Source of the DNA: DRPN01 sp964599235
GTDB taxonomy: Bacteria; Bacteroidota; Bacteroidia; Bacteroidales; VadinHA17
Length of the DNA stretch: 64,000 bases
Assembly: GCA_964599235.1 (NCBI GenBank)
Contig: CAZRDX010000003.1
Span: 95,609-159,608 of the forward strand
Direction of reading: 5' to 3'
The position numbers were made by a program, and so were the translations under genes. The notes below the pieces were generated by a model that was not told the origin of the DNA, did not search any database, and saw only the letters and a list, made by a program, of their open reading frames with translations. Numbering within the stretch: the first letter of the stretch is position 1; each line of letters starts with the position of its first letter. Below, piece by piece: positions 53,832-62,528 of the stretch.

Positions 53832-54422
53832 CAGGATCCTGAGGGAACGCACCTCCCATCTTTCCATATCGACATCCAGTAGCACCACGCCCGGCCGGCT
53901 GCCCGGGGTGAACGAACCCGCTCCGGTGAGGCCTGTCGCCTTCGCCGCGGCAGCAGTGAGCCTGTGCAGCTGCCGGAAGAAATGCTCGCGGGAAGATGTC
54001 CCCGCCTCCCGCAACGGGGAGAACAACGCTACCGGGAAGCTGCCGGCCACCTCTTCCGGGGTGACCATCACCAGCTCACGCATAAGCCGCACCCCCTCTT
54101 CTGCCGACACCACATCGCTCGTCCCGGCAAAAATATCCAGACGGTAAGTGCATCCGGGGTTATGCAGCCAGGCCATCCTCACCCCCTGTCCTTTCAACAT
54201 CCCTTGCAGATCTGCCGGATCAACATCTTCCTCCGCCCGTATCCCCACCATCAGGGCGGGGGCCAGCACACCGCTGTAAAACTCCAGCCCGGCTTCCTCC
54301 ACCGGCTGACCCCCCGTATCGATCACTTCCCGCACCACTCCCTCATCGTCCGATACCACGATCCCGTAAGGCAGGACATCACCTTTGCCCGGGAAAAGAT
54401 AATGTGCCGAAAGTTTTCTCAA
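53826..54422 (-). CDS. Internally shrunken amidohydrolase-like protein
   Basis: A 198-residue protein whose first about 60 residues match the N-terminal beta-sandwich of Bacteroidota amidohydrolases (MRKLSAHYLFPGKGDVLPYG, EVIDTGG, LEFYSGVLAP), and whose last about 35 match the C-terminal strands (GSFTPGSRPGVVLLDVD). Full-length relatives are roughly 380-400 residues. Where the metal motif GFVNAHCHLELS should follow LAP, the sequence is ALMVGIRAEED, and the barrel is reduced to about 100 residues. It cannot be a normal deaminase. The frame is open with no stop, so it may still be expressed. It is 7 bases after the DUF4296 gene. Confidence 0.65.
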   Translation of the reverse strand: MRKLSAHYLFPGKGDVLPYGIVVSDDEGVVREVIDTGGQPVEEAGLEFYSGVLAPALMVGIRAEEDVDPADLQGMLKGQGVRMAWLHNPGCTYRLDIFAGTSDVVSAEEGVRLMRELVMVTPEEVAGSFPVALFSPLREAGTSSREHFFRQLHRLTAAAAKATGLTGAGSFTPGSRPGVVLLDVDMERWEVRSLRILS

Positions 54423-54429
54423 GGCGTTG

Positions 54430-55230
54430 TCAGTTGATACCGGAAGGGAGCCTCCCCGGCGCCGGCGGTTTTATGTCGAGGCGTATGTCGCGGATATCCG
54501 CCTGCTTGATGTACGACGAGTCTTTGTTCATATCATCGAGCAGATAGCCTTTCAGATACCGGAACGACGGGTCGGTCAGTTTCTTCGCCAGGATGTACTG
54601 GTGCCATTTCCCGTCCTTCTTGAGGGTCTTGCGCCGCCATTCCAGCTTCCGTCCTCCGTCATCTTCCCGTTCGGCGAACCAGACATGGATGAAGGGACGT
54701 CGCGAGCCGTCATCCTCATGCACTTTCACCGACAGGGAGAGGGTATACATCCCCGGACCCTGAAGTTCGACGGTGAAAGGGATCTTGTTGCGCCGGCCCT
54801 GACGCGGCAGATGGTATTCCCTGTCGCCGCGCCAGAGATCACCGGGAGGCCCGGGCTCCTCACCCGGCGGCGCCAGATGCTCCTCCTCAAAACTCCTCTC
54901 CTGCAGGGTACTCAGATCTTTCACCACCTCCTCATAGACCCCCTCCAGCTCAGCCAGACGAGCCTCGCTGGTATAATAGTCAATGGTCTTCTCCAGATCC
55001 TCGAGAGTATATCCGTACTTTTGCAGGATGTCCCGGTAGTTGCTCAGCGAGTCGGTCCCCGGGAAACGGTTGCGCATCGTGCTGAGGGAGAAGAGACCGT
55101 TGGCCAGGTAGATGTCCTCGAGCACCGACACCAGGTCGTCGCGCGGGATGATGCGCACTTTCTTCCCGCCCTTCCTGTGGCAGGAAAGGAGCATCACCAG
55201 CACCAAAAGGAAAACGACGGCTTTGCGCAT
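54430..55230 (-). CDS. DUF4296 family lipoprotein
   Basis: A 266-residue protein with a lipoprotein signal ending MLLSCHRKGGKK (Cys17) and an N-terminal DUF4296 domain (IIPRDDLVSVLEDIYLANGL, about 27-115). The C-terminal extension of about 150 residues carries beta-rich sequence (YTLSLSVKVHEDDGS, YILAKKL). DUF4296 genes often neighbour an amidohydrolase gene in Bacteroidota, in agreement with the next gene here. Function is unknown. Confidence 0.82.
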   Translation of the reverse strand: MRKAVVFLLVLVMLLSCHRKGGKKVRIIPRDDLVSVLEDIYLANGLFSLSTMRNRFPGTDSLSNYRDILQKYGYTLEDLEKTIDYYTSEARLAELEGVYEEVVKDLSTLQERSFEEEHLAPPGEEPGPPGDLWRGDREYHLPRQGRRNKIPFTVELQGPGMYTLSLSVKVHEDDGSRRPFIHVWFAEREDDGGRKLEWRRKTLKKDGKWHQYILAKKLTDPSFRYLKGYLLDDMNKDSSYIKQADIRDIRLDIKPPAPGRLPSGIN

Positions 55231-55267
55231 GGTCCACCGCCGGCCCGCTTTTGGGGGACCGGCAGCA

Positions 55268-55275
55268 CAAAGTTA
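55268..55275 (-). promoter_or_regulatory. -7 box of the DUF4296 gene
   Basis: The minus strand reads TAACTTTG, a full TAnnTTTG match 37 bases before the ATG at 55230. Confidence 0.45.
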
Positions 55276-55329
55276 ATCAAATCACGGCATCCCCGCCCTG
55301 CAGGGGAAAAGAAAACACCCGGACAACCT

Positions 55330-56223
55330 TCACTTGAGATCGTTGAAATGGACCCCTACCATGATCTCGTGCGTGCCGGAGTTGTAGCGCCGTATCTCGT
55401 TGATGCCAATGTCGTAGGAATAGCCGAAGTAGTATTTCCCGGCATGGATGTAGCCCACCAGCAGGGCCACGGCATCCGACGAACGCCAGGAAGCCCCGAA
55501 CCATACCTTCTCCATGTAGGTGACCCGCGCACTCAGGTCCAGCTGGGCCGGCACCACCTTGGTCTTCTTGTAAAAGAAAGAAGGTTCGACAAGCCAGTCC
55601 TCAGCTGCCTGCCACCGGTAGCCGCCCATCAGGTAGAAATGGGTGGTCAGCTTGTTCAGACCGTTCTTCTCGTTGTACACCTTCAGCGAGTTGGCAAAGA
55701 GCTGGAAGGCGGAGAATCCGGCATACCACTTCTCCGCATAGGCATAGATGCCCACCGCCGCGTCGGGCACCAGCGACGAGTAGACGCTCGACTGCAACGC
55801 CTGATCCCCTTCCTCGAAAAGGGTGATCTTCGTCCCGTCCACCTTGTTCTGCAGGATACCCACCGAAAGGCCCATGGAGAGACGTACGTCGTCGGTCAGC
55901 CCCACATTGTAGGCATAGCTGCCGTAGAGACCCGTACGGCTGGTGGGGCCGGTGATGTCGTTGAGGATGTATCCCCCAAAGCCCATGGGTTTGCTGCTGT
56001 GCGGGCCGAAGACGCTGAAGCTCACCGTCTGGGGCGCATCCAGGATGCCCGTCCACTGGAAACGGCTGTTGGCACGTATCTGATAATGATTGACCGTCCC
56101 TGCCACCGCAGGGTTCAGGACATAGTCGTTGAACATGAACTGACTGTACTGGGCGAGCTGCTGCCCTTTCACATACGGCCACACCACCAGGAACAGGAAC
56201 AATACTGTCGTACCTCTTCTCAT
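55330..56223 (-). CDS. sprF: PorP/SprF family outer-membrane protein
   Basis: A 297-residue barrel-type protein: signal peptide (TTVLFLFLVVWPYVKG), then QQLAQYSQFMFNDYVLNPAVAGT, the PorP/SprF signature. Its start overlaps the stop of the SprB-like gene by 4 bases. In Flavobacterium SprF is required for secretion of its neighbour SprB, so this protein probably serves as the dedicated outer-membrane partner of the giant protein upstream. It is a paralogue of the porP gene at 22577. Confidence 0.92.
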   Translation of the reverse strand: MRRGTTVLFLFLVVWPYVKGQQLAQYSQFMFNDYVLNPAVAGTVNHYQIRANSRFQWTGILDAPQTVSFSVFGPHSSKPMGFGGYILNDITGPTSRTGLYGSYAYNVGLTDDVRLSMGLSVGILQNKVDGTKITLFEEGDQALQSSVYSSLVPDAAVGIYAYAEKWYAGFSAFQLFANSLKVYNEKNGLNKLTTHFYLMGGYRWQAAEDWLVEPSFFYKKTKVVPAQLDLSARVTYMEKVWFGASWRSSDAVALLVGYIHAGKYYFGYSYDIGINEIRRYNSGTHEIMVGVHFNDLK

Positions 56224-59200
56224 CGCATGATCGTTACGGGCCCCGTCAGCGGCGGGGTGCGGTTGATGTCATTGAGCCTGACCACATAGTAATACGTCCC
56301 CGACGGCAAAGGCTTGCCGCGGTAGGTGCCGTCCCACTCTTTCGAGCTGTCATACCCCCGGCTGTAAAAGACCCGCTCACCCCAACGGTTGAACACCTCC
56401 ACCACGATGTCGGGATAATAGTCGGCATGACCGAAATGCCAGGTGTCGTTCTTGCCGTCGCCGTTGGGGGTGAAGCCCGAAGGTATGAAGAGGCGCCGTA
56501 TCACCTCCACCCGCACCGAGTCGAGCTCGGTACATCCTTCGGTGGTGACCGCCTCGACGTAGTAGACCATGTCGTTCCGGGGGCGGGCGGTCACGCGCGG
56601 TCCGACGGTGTTGTCCAGCCCCTCTTCGGGGAACCAGTGCCAGGCGACGAACCCCTCCTCGGTAGCCCGGAGCACCACGCTGCCTCCTTCCACCACCGAG
56701 GTGTCGGCGCCGGCGTCGAGGCCCCGCACGGGATAGATGTCCACATGGACGGTGTCGCGGTCGGAGCAGCCGCGGCTGGTGACCGTCAGGACGAAATCCG
56801 TTGGTGCCGGCGGGGTGGCCAGCGGCGACGGTGCGACGGGGTCGTCGACATAGGCGGCGGGCTCCCAGCTGAAGGTCTCGCCGCCGCTGCCCCGCAGCTG
56901 CACGCTCCCCCCCGGACAGACGGCCGTATCCCGCCCGGCATCGGCCACCACACGGTAACGCCCCTCCAGCTGCACCGTCAGGGTGGCCCGGCAGCTGTGA
57001 TCATCTTCCACCACTGCGGCATAACTGCCCCCCTCCAGGCCGGTGAAGTCGGGCTGTACGGTGAAGGTGACGCCCCCGTCGAGGGAATAGAGGTAAGGAG
57101 CCGTGCCTCCCGACGCCAGCAGTGTTATGGCGCCGTCGTAGCTGCCCCGGCTGCAGGCCGGCATGGTGGTGTCGGCAGCGAGGGTCAGCGGCGGCGGCTC
57201 ATCCACCGTCACGGCGGCAGCGACGGCCGCACACCCCCGCGCGTCGACGGTCGCAGGACGGTAGCTGCCGGCAGCCACCGCGGTGAAGAGACCGCCGTTG
57301 TCGAAGTACTGCTGCCCGGCATCGAGCGAATAGCGGTAAGGCGGGGTGCCGCCCCGCACGTAGATGCGCACCTCGCCGGAAGCTTCACCCGCACACCGGG
57401 CCGCACGTGTGGTGACCGAGTCGATCACCAGCGGCGGCGGCTCGCTGATGCGCACTGTGGCAGCCGCGGCCGTACAGCCATTCGCATCCCGCACCGCAGG
57501 ATCGTAGTCGCCCGCAGCCAGGCCGGTGAACGTGCCGCCGTTGTCGAGGAAGGTGACACCGCCATCCAAGGAGAAAAGATAGGGCGGGGTGCCGCCCGCA
57601 GCGGTGAGGGTGATCGTCCCGTCGGTGGCACCGTGGCAGGAGATATCCTCGGCGGCGGCGGTGAGCGTCAGCGCGGGCGGCTCGTGGACATGTACCGTGG
57701 CCCCGGCGGTGACACAGCCGTGGGCATCCCGCACCGCAGGATCGTAGTCGCCCGCAGCCAGGCCGGTGAAGGTGCCGCCGTTGTCGACGAAGGTGGTGCC
57801 GCCGTCGAGGGAGTAGCGGTAGGGCGGGGTGCCGCCCGACGCCGTCAGGGTGACGGTCGCGTCGGTGGCACCGTGGCAGGTCGCGTCGGTGGTGGTGGCG
57901 GCGAGGGTCAGTGCGGGCGGCTCATCCACCGTCACCGCCGCCGCAGCCGTGGTGCAGCCCTGCGCATCACGTACCACCACACTGTAGGTGGCTGCCGGCA
58001 GCGCATCGAAGATGCCGCCGTTGCTCACGAACGTGGTGCCACCGTCAAGGGAGTAGCTGTAAGGGGCGGTGCCTCCTGCGGCCGTCACCACCAGGCGGCC
58101 GTCGCTGCCGCCGGAGCAGGTCACATTGGTGACCGCCGTAGTGAAGGTGAGCGCCGCCGGCTCGTTGATGCGCACCGTGGCGGCCGTGGTCACACAACCA
58201 TTCGCATCCCGCACGGCAGGATCGTAGTCGCCCGGCCCCAGGCCGGTGAAGGTGCCGCCGTTGTCGACAAAGGTCGTGCCGCCGTCAAGGGAATAGAGGT
58301 AGGGCGTCGTGCCGCCCGACGCTGTCAGGGTAACCGTGCCGTCGGCAGCACCGTGACAGGTCACGTCGGTGGCCGTCGCCGTGAGGGTCAGCGGGTCGGG
58401 CTCGCGCACCAGCAACGTATTGCCTGCCGTCACGCAGCCGTGGGCATCCCGCACGGCGGGATCGTAGTCGCCCGGCCCCAGGCCGGTGAACGTGCCGCCG
58501 TTGCTCACAAAAGTGGTGCCACCGTCGATGGAGTAGCTGTAGGGCGGGGTGCCCCCCGACGCCGTGAGGGTGACCGTGCCGTCGGCAGCACCATGGCAGG
58601 TCACGTCGGCAGCCTGACCGCTGAGGGTGAGCGCCGCCGGCTCATCCACCGTCACCGTGAGACCCGTAACGGTACATCCCCCCGCATCACGGGCTGCGGC
58701 AGCATAGGTGCCGGCGGCCAGACCGGTGAACGTGCCGCCGTTGTCGACAAAGGTCGTGCCGCCGTCCAGCGAATACGTGTAGGGCGCGGTGCCGTTGCCG
58801 GCATGCAGGAACACCTCGCCGTCGCTGCCGCCGTGGCAGGCGACATCGTGCACCGAGTCGAGTGTCAGCGTCAGCGGCGGCGGCTCACCCACCGTGACGT
58901 CCGGTCCCGTGCCCACACAGCCGTGATCGTCGCGCGCCGCAGTGCTGTAGGTACCGGCAGCCAGACCGGTAAAGGTGCCGCCGTTATCGAGGAAGGTGCT
59001 GCCCCCGTCGATGGAATAGAGGTAGGGAGCCACCCCGTCGGAGGCGGCCAGGGTCACCCGGCCGTCCGCCGCCCCATAGCAGCTGGCATCGGTCACCTGG
59101 GTCACCGTCACCGTCACCGGCGGCGGCTCACTGATCGTCAGCGTATCGCCGTCGGCACTGCAACCATGGGCATCCACCACGCTGACCACGTAGGTCCCCG

Positions 59201-59684
59201 GACCCAGACCGGTGAAGGTGCCGCCGTTGGCCGCGTAGGTGACGCCCCCGTCAATGGAATAGCGATAAGGAGAGGTGCCTCCCGACACCCCGATGGTGAT
59301 CGTGCCATCGCCGGCACCGTGGCATGTGACGTCGGAAGTACTCTGGCTATCGATGGTCAGCACCTCCGGCTCATAGACCGTCACACTGCTGAAGGCAGAA
59401 TTCTTGTCGGCGTCATCCACCACCACCCAGTAGTTGCCTGCTGTAAGCCCCGTTAGCGAATCGACGGGAAAAGAGGTGGTATCCTTCCGGCCGTCGCTCC
59501 AGGTGAAGATGTAGGGTGCCGTACCGCCCGTCACCCGTGCGATGATCTTGCCGTCACTGGCACCGTTGCACGAGACACTGTCCACCTCCACGTCCAGCGT
59601 CAGGGCCCTCACAGGCATCCCGCTGATCATCAATAAGATCGTCAGTACGGAAATGAAACGGTATTTTCCCTTCGGTCCCGGCAC
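56220..59684 (-). CDS. SprB-repeat surface protein with type B T9SS sorting domain
   Basis: A 1154-residue secreted protein: signal peptide (FISVLTILLMISGMPVRAL), eleven SprB-type repeats of about 80 residues (about 36-900; core CHGAADGTVTLTASGGTPPY), two Ig/PKD-like domains (about 900-1060), and a gliding-motility-associated type B C-terminal domain (FIPSGFTPNGDGKNDTWHFG, VFNRWGERVFYSRGYD). The C-terminal domain marks it as T9SS cargo. Paired with sprF, it is likely a surface adhesin. It is shorter than Flavobacterium SprB. The opposite strand shows a 1009-codon open frame that is a repeat artefact. Confidence 0.93.
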   Translation of the reverse strand: MPGPKGKYRFISVLTILLMISGMPVRALTLDVEVDSVSCNGASDGKIIARVTGGTAPYIFTWSDGRKDTTSFPVDSLTGLTAGNYWVVVDDADKNSAFSSVTVYEPEVLTIDSQSTSDVTCHGAGDGTITIGVSGGTSPYRYSIDGGVTYAANGGTFTGLGPGTYVVSVVDAHGCSADGDTLTISEPPPVTVTVTQVTDASCYGAADGRVTLAASDGVAPYLYSIDGGSTFLDNGGTFTGLAAGTYSTAARDDHGCVGTGPDVTVGEPPPLTLTLDSVHDVACHGGSDGEVFLHAGNGTAPYTYSLDGGTTFVDNGGTFTGLAAGTYAAAARDAGGCTVTGLTVTVDEPAALTLSGQAADVTCHGAADGTVTLTASGGTPPYSYSIDGGTTFVSNGGTFTGLGPGDYDPAVRDAHGCVTAGNTLLVREPDPLTLTATATDVTCHGAADGTVTLTASGGTTPYLYSLDGGTTFVDNGGTFTGLGPGDYDPAVRDANGCVTTAATVRINEPAALTFTTAVTNVTCSGGSDGRLVVTAAGGTAPYSYSLDGGTTFVSNGGIFDALPAATYSVVVRDAQGCTTAAAAVTVDEPPALTLAATTTDATCHGATDATVTLTASGGTPPYRYSLDGGTTFVDNGGTFTGLAAGDYDPAVRDAHGCVTAGATVHVHEPPALTLTAAAEDISCHGATDGTITLTAAGGTPPYLFSLDGGVTFLDNGGTFTGLAAGDYDPAVRDANGCTAAAATVRISEPPPLVIDSVTTRAARCAGEASGEVRIYVRGGTPPYRYSLDAGQQYFDNGGLFTAVAAGSYRPATVDARGCAAVAAAVTVDEPPPLTLAADTTMPACSRGSYDGAITLLASGGTAPYLYSLDGGVTFTVQPDFTGLEGGSYAAVVEDDHSCRATLTVQLEGRYRVVADAGRDTAVCPGGSVQLRGSGGETFSWEPAAYVDDPVAPSPLATPPAPTDFVLTVTSRGCSDRDTVHVDIYPVRGLDAGADTSVVEGGSVVLRATEEGFVAWHWFPEEGLDNTVGPRVTARPRNDMVYYVEAVTTEGCTELDSVRVEVIRRLFIPSGFTPNGDGKNDTWHFGHADYYPDIVVEVFNRWGERVFYSRGYDSSKEWDGTYRGKPLPSGTYYYVVRLNDINRTPPLTGPVTIMR
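56940..59600 (-). repeat. Eleven tandem SprB coding repeats, about 240 bp each
   Basis: Eleven in-frame repeats. The GTGCCGCCG-type landmark ends at 57540, 57780, 58020, 58260, 58500 and 58740, exactly 240 bases apart. Flanking copies are 243 apart (57297, 58983, 59226). The copies around 57481, 57721, 58201 and 58441 are nearly identical over 60 bases, which points to recent homogenisation. Outer copies are more diverged. Confidence 0.9.
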
Positions 59685-59769
59685 CGGAAGATCGCTTTTT
59701 CACTCAATGAGACATGAACGGCTTAAAAATGGTTGCAAATGGCATTTTTCCTTTGACGAACGAACATTT

Positions 59770-59800
59770 CAAAAATAGCATAATTCTTCACACCGGCCAA
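59770..59800 (-). promoter_or_regulatory. Promoter of the SprB-like/sprF operon
   Basis: On the minus strand: TTG (59800-59798), a 20-base spacer, TATTTTTG (59777-59770). It lies 85 bases upstream of the ATG at 59684. Confidence 0.6.
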
Positions 59801-59818
59801 GCGGAGGAGACAGGAGGC

Positions 59819-61030
59819 TTACCGTTCGGGCCGTACCATGGTACGCACAGGGTACCAGGCGGCCAGGTAGCCGATGGTCAGGACGGTGAGGAAGACCACC
59901 GCAACGTCGGCGGCCTTGACCACCACGGGATAGGTATCGATGACGAACGAGCCACTGCCGGGGATCTTGACGATGCCGAAGCGCAGCTGCACCCAGCATA
60001 CCAGCAGGCCCAGCACCACCCCGGCAAAAGCTCCCGCCGCCGTGATGAGCCATCCTTCCAGCAGGAAGATACGCCGCAACATGCCGGGAGAGGCACCCAG
60101 AGCACGCAGGGTGCCGATGTCCTCACGTTTCTCGATGATAAGCATCGACAAAGAACCGATGACATTGAACGAGGCGATCACCAGGATGAAGGTGAGGATC
60201 AGGAAGATCGCCCACTTCTCCGTCTTCATGATGCGGTAGAGGAGGGCTTGTTGCTCGTAGCGGTCTTTCACCACGAAGGCCGGGCCCATCACCCGAGCCA
60301 CCTCCTCCTTCACCCGGGCCGCGTCAGCCCCCGGCCGCAGCTTGATCTCCAGGGCCGAGAGCTCGTGCGTATAGCCGAACAGCCTCCGGGCAAAGGTGAT
60401 CGGGACGATCATGTACTTCAGGTCGAAATCCTGCTGGATGGCAAAGATGCCGGAAGGGAAGATATAACTCTTGTTGAAGGCCCGCTCCGGGTTGAGCGAC
60501 ACCCTCCCGCCGCGCCGCGGCACATACACCTTGATGGGCGTGATGAAATGCAGGCCGACGCCCAGGTTGGTGGCGATGCCCTGACCCACCACCGCCATGG
60601 GCGAGCCTTTCATGTGCAGGACGAAACGGCCGTCGACGATCATCGTGTCGATGCCGCTGATCTTCGTATAATCATCCTCCACCCCCTTGACCGTGGCGAT
60701 GAACTGCCGTTCACCGTACTGCAAGAGAGCCATCTCCTCGATCACCCCCGAGACATACTGCACCCCCTCCAGCTGCCGCACACGCCGCAACGAGGGCAAA
60801 GTGTCGGCAAAAGTCTTCCCCCTCACCGGCGTCACCTTCAGGTCGGGATCGAAAGAGTTGAAAAGGGAATGCACCAGCGTGTCGAAACCGTTGAAAGCCG
60901 AGAGGATCACCACCAGGGCCATCGTCCCCACCATCACACCTGTCACCGAGATGCCCGAGATGAGGTTGATGACGTTGTGCGACTTCTTCGCCACCAGATA
61001 CCTGCGGGCTATGTAAAAAGGAAAGTTCAT
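59819..61030 (-). CDS. LolC/LolE-type ABC transporter permease
   Basis: A 403-residue FtsX-like permease with an N-terminal membrane helix (about 20-45), a periplasmic MacB-type domain, and three C-terminal helices. The start FPFYIARRYLVAKKSHNVINLISGISVTGV is typical of LolC/LolE, which extract lipoproteins from the inner membrane. The ATPase LolD is not adjacent, as is common in Bacteroidota. A TATCTTTG box is 20 bases upstream. Confidence 0.88.
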   Translation of the reverse strand: MNFPFYIARRYLVAKKSHNVINLISGISVTGVMVGTMALVVILSAFNGFDTLVHSLFNSFDPDLKVTPVRGKTFADTLPSLRRVRQLEGVQYVSGVIEEMALLQYGERQFIATVKGVEDDYTKISGIDTMIVDGRFVLHMKGSPMAVVGQGIATNLGVGLHFITPIKVYVPRRGGRVSLNPERAFNKSYIFPSGIFAIQQDFDLKYMIVPITFARRLFGYTHELSALEIKLRPGADAARVKEEVARVMGPAFVVKDRYEQQALLYRIMKTEKWAIFLILTFILVIASFNVIGSLSMLIIEKREDIGTLRALGASPGMLRRIFLLEGWLITAAGAFAGVVLGLLVCWVQLRFGIVKIPGSGSFVIDTYPVVVKAADVAVVFLTVLTIGYLAAWYPVRTMVRPER

Positions 61031-61050
61031 CCTTCAGCATCCTGTTAGGA

Positions 61051-61058
61051 CAAAGATA
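61051..61058 (-). promoter_or_regulatory. -7 box of the LolC/E-type gene
   Basis: The minus strand reads TATCTTTG, 20 bases before the ATG at 61030. Confidence 0.5.
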
Positions 61059-61191
61059 ACGTATCCGCACCAGCGGACGAAAAAGAAAGTAAGATCCCCG
61101 GCAGGGACTTTAACCCGCATCTTCCCGTATCACGGGACGTTCTGTCAATTGAACCACGGGGATCTCCTTTCTCTTCGACCCGGTGACCGCC

Positions 61192-62022
61192 TCATCCGTC
61201 CCCCTTCCGGGCCTTCACGATCAGGCCGGTACCGGTGCGGTGATGTCCGTGCAGATCGATGAAATTGAGCACCAGCGCAAAAGGATAGGTGATCAGATAA
61301 TAGAACGGCAGCACCAGGAAGAACCACTTCGAGATGTTCAGCATCAGGATGGGGATCTTCATCGAGAGACGCCAGGCGATCTGCCCCGGAGGACCGTAAG
61401 AGTAATATGCCTCCACCCCGGCGAAGCCGGCCCGTGTGAGCTTATCCCTTATCTCTTCCATGCCGTACCCGTCCCGCACATGCTCGTCGATGAAACTCTC
61501 TTCGTCGTGGTCGTGCACATCCGACCCCCCCTGATCCGAAGGGGTGGATACCAGCAAGACCCCTCCCGGCCTCAGCGCCCGCCGGAAACGGACAAAGACC
61601 TCCTCATCCTCCTCGATATGCTCCATCACATCGACACAGAGGATAAGATCATATTCCTCCTTCTCCTCCAGGCGGGTGAGGTCACCCGTGCGGAAACGGA
61701 CCCGTCCTTCCGTGTCGAAGGTGGAAAAGAAAGCCGAACAGTCGGCGATCTGTTCCTCTTTGACATCCACCGCATCGATCTTCCAGCGGGGGTCGAGGCG
61801 GTAGAGGAACCAGGTATACTGTCCGAAGCCGGAGCCTGCGTCCAGGACCTTCTGTGGCGGGCGTCCCAGCTTCTCCATCCCCGCATGCAGCTGCCGCAGC
61901 TCCCGTTTGACATACCACGCCCGCAACAGGAGCAGGTCGAGCAGACGGTAAAAAAGCTTCCTCAGCCATGGAGAACGGTTGAAAACCTTGCCCAGGGACC
62001 GTTTGATGGGATCATACTGCAT
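61192..62022 (-). CDS. Class I SAM-dependent methyltransferase with C-terminal hydrophobic region
   Basis: A 276-residue protein with a Rossmann methyltransferase core: motif I VLDAGSGFGQYTWFL (about 58-72), then KIDAVDVKEEQI and ILCVDVMEHIEEDEEV. The C-terminus has a long hydrophobic stretch (WFFLVLPFYYLITYPFALVL), suggesting membrane association and a lipid or polyprenyl-type substrate. It is 11 bases after rbfA in the same operon. The substrate is not determinable from motifs. Confidence 0.82.
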   Translation of the reverse strand: MQYDPIKRSLGKVFNRSPWLRKLFYRLLDLLLLRAWYVKRELRQLHAGMEKLGRPPQKVLDAGSGFGQYTWFLYRLDPRWKIDAVDVKEEQIADCSAFFSTFDTEGRVRFRTGDLTRLEEKEEYDLILCVDVMEHIEEDEEVFVRFRRALRPGGVLLVSTPSDQGGSDVHDHDEESFIDEHVRDGYGMEEIRDKLTRAGFAGVEAYYSYGPPGQIAWRLSMKIPILMLNISKWFFLVLPFYYLITYPFALVLNFIDLHGHHRTGTGLIVKARKGDG

Positions 62023-62033
62023 GGAAAGGCTCG

Positions 62034-62378
62034 TTACTTGTTCAGGAGATCATCGATGCGTTCGATGTAGTCGAGCGAATCGTCCAGGAAGAAAGCCAGC
62101 TCGGGGATCGAGCGCAGCTGATGCCGCATGCGCTGACCCAGCCGGAAACGCATCTCTTTCTTGTGGACGTTCACCAGCGCATCGAACTGCTCCCTGTTCA
62201 CCGGCGGGAAGACACTCAGATAGACCCTCGCCAGCGACAGGTCGGGGCTCATCCTCACCCGCGTCACCGTGATCATCTTCCCCCCGAACAGCTCCTGCGA
62301 CGCCTCACGGAAGAGGTCCCCCAGGTCACGCTGCACCTGACGGGCCACCTTCTTCTGCCTTGTGCTCTCTCCGTTCAT
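62034..62378 (-). CDS. rbfA: 30S ribosome-binding factor A
   Basis: A 114-residue KH-fold protein that helps mature the 17S rRNA 5' end of the small subunit and is needed in the cold. The pattern RQVQRDLGDLFREASQ, ITVTRVRMSPDLSLARVYLSVF and LRSIPELAFFLDDSLDYIERID is characteristic. Normal length. A TACCTTTG box lies 24 bases upstream. Confidence 0.93.
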   Translation of the reverse strand: MNGESTRQKKVARQVQRDLGDLFREASQELFGGKMITVTRVRMSPDLSLARVYLSVFPPVNREQFDALVNVHKKEMRFRLGQRMRHQLRSIPELAFFLDDSLDYIERIDDLLNK

Positions 62379-62402
62379 GGTCCCCTCGTTTTAACCTTCA
62401 TG

Positions 62403-62410
62403 CAAAGGTA
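62403..62410 (-). promoter_or_regulatory. rbfA -7 box
   Basis: The minus strand reads TACCTTTG, 24 bases before the ATG at 62378. Confidence 0.5.
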
Positions 62411-62501
62411 CGACAAATTTTCTTACCTGCACGCCCCGCATCCCCCTCTCCCGGACGGCTCTTTCGGCCATATTATTTTTTTCTATTGCATATTTTGCGA
62501 T

Positions 62502-62509
62502 TATCTTTG
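62502..62509 (+). promoter_or_regulatory. trpS -7 box
   Basis: TATCTTTG, 19 bases before the trpS ATG at 62529; divergent from the rbfA promoter. Confidence 0.55.
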
Positions 62510-62528
62510 CCGGGAAAAACCGGATGCT

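Noticed and set aside
54427..56289. 620-codon plus-strand frame across DUF4296 and PorP/SprF
   Set aside because: It spans two well-supported genes and an intergenic promoter in antisense, so it is a compositional artefact.
56427..59456. 1009-codon plus-strand frame opposite the SprB-like gene
   Set aside because: Its repeats simply mirror the 240-base coding repeats of the real gene, which has a signal peptide, SprB repeats and a sorting domain.
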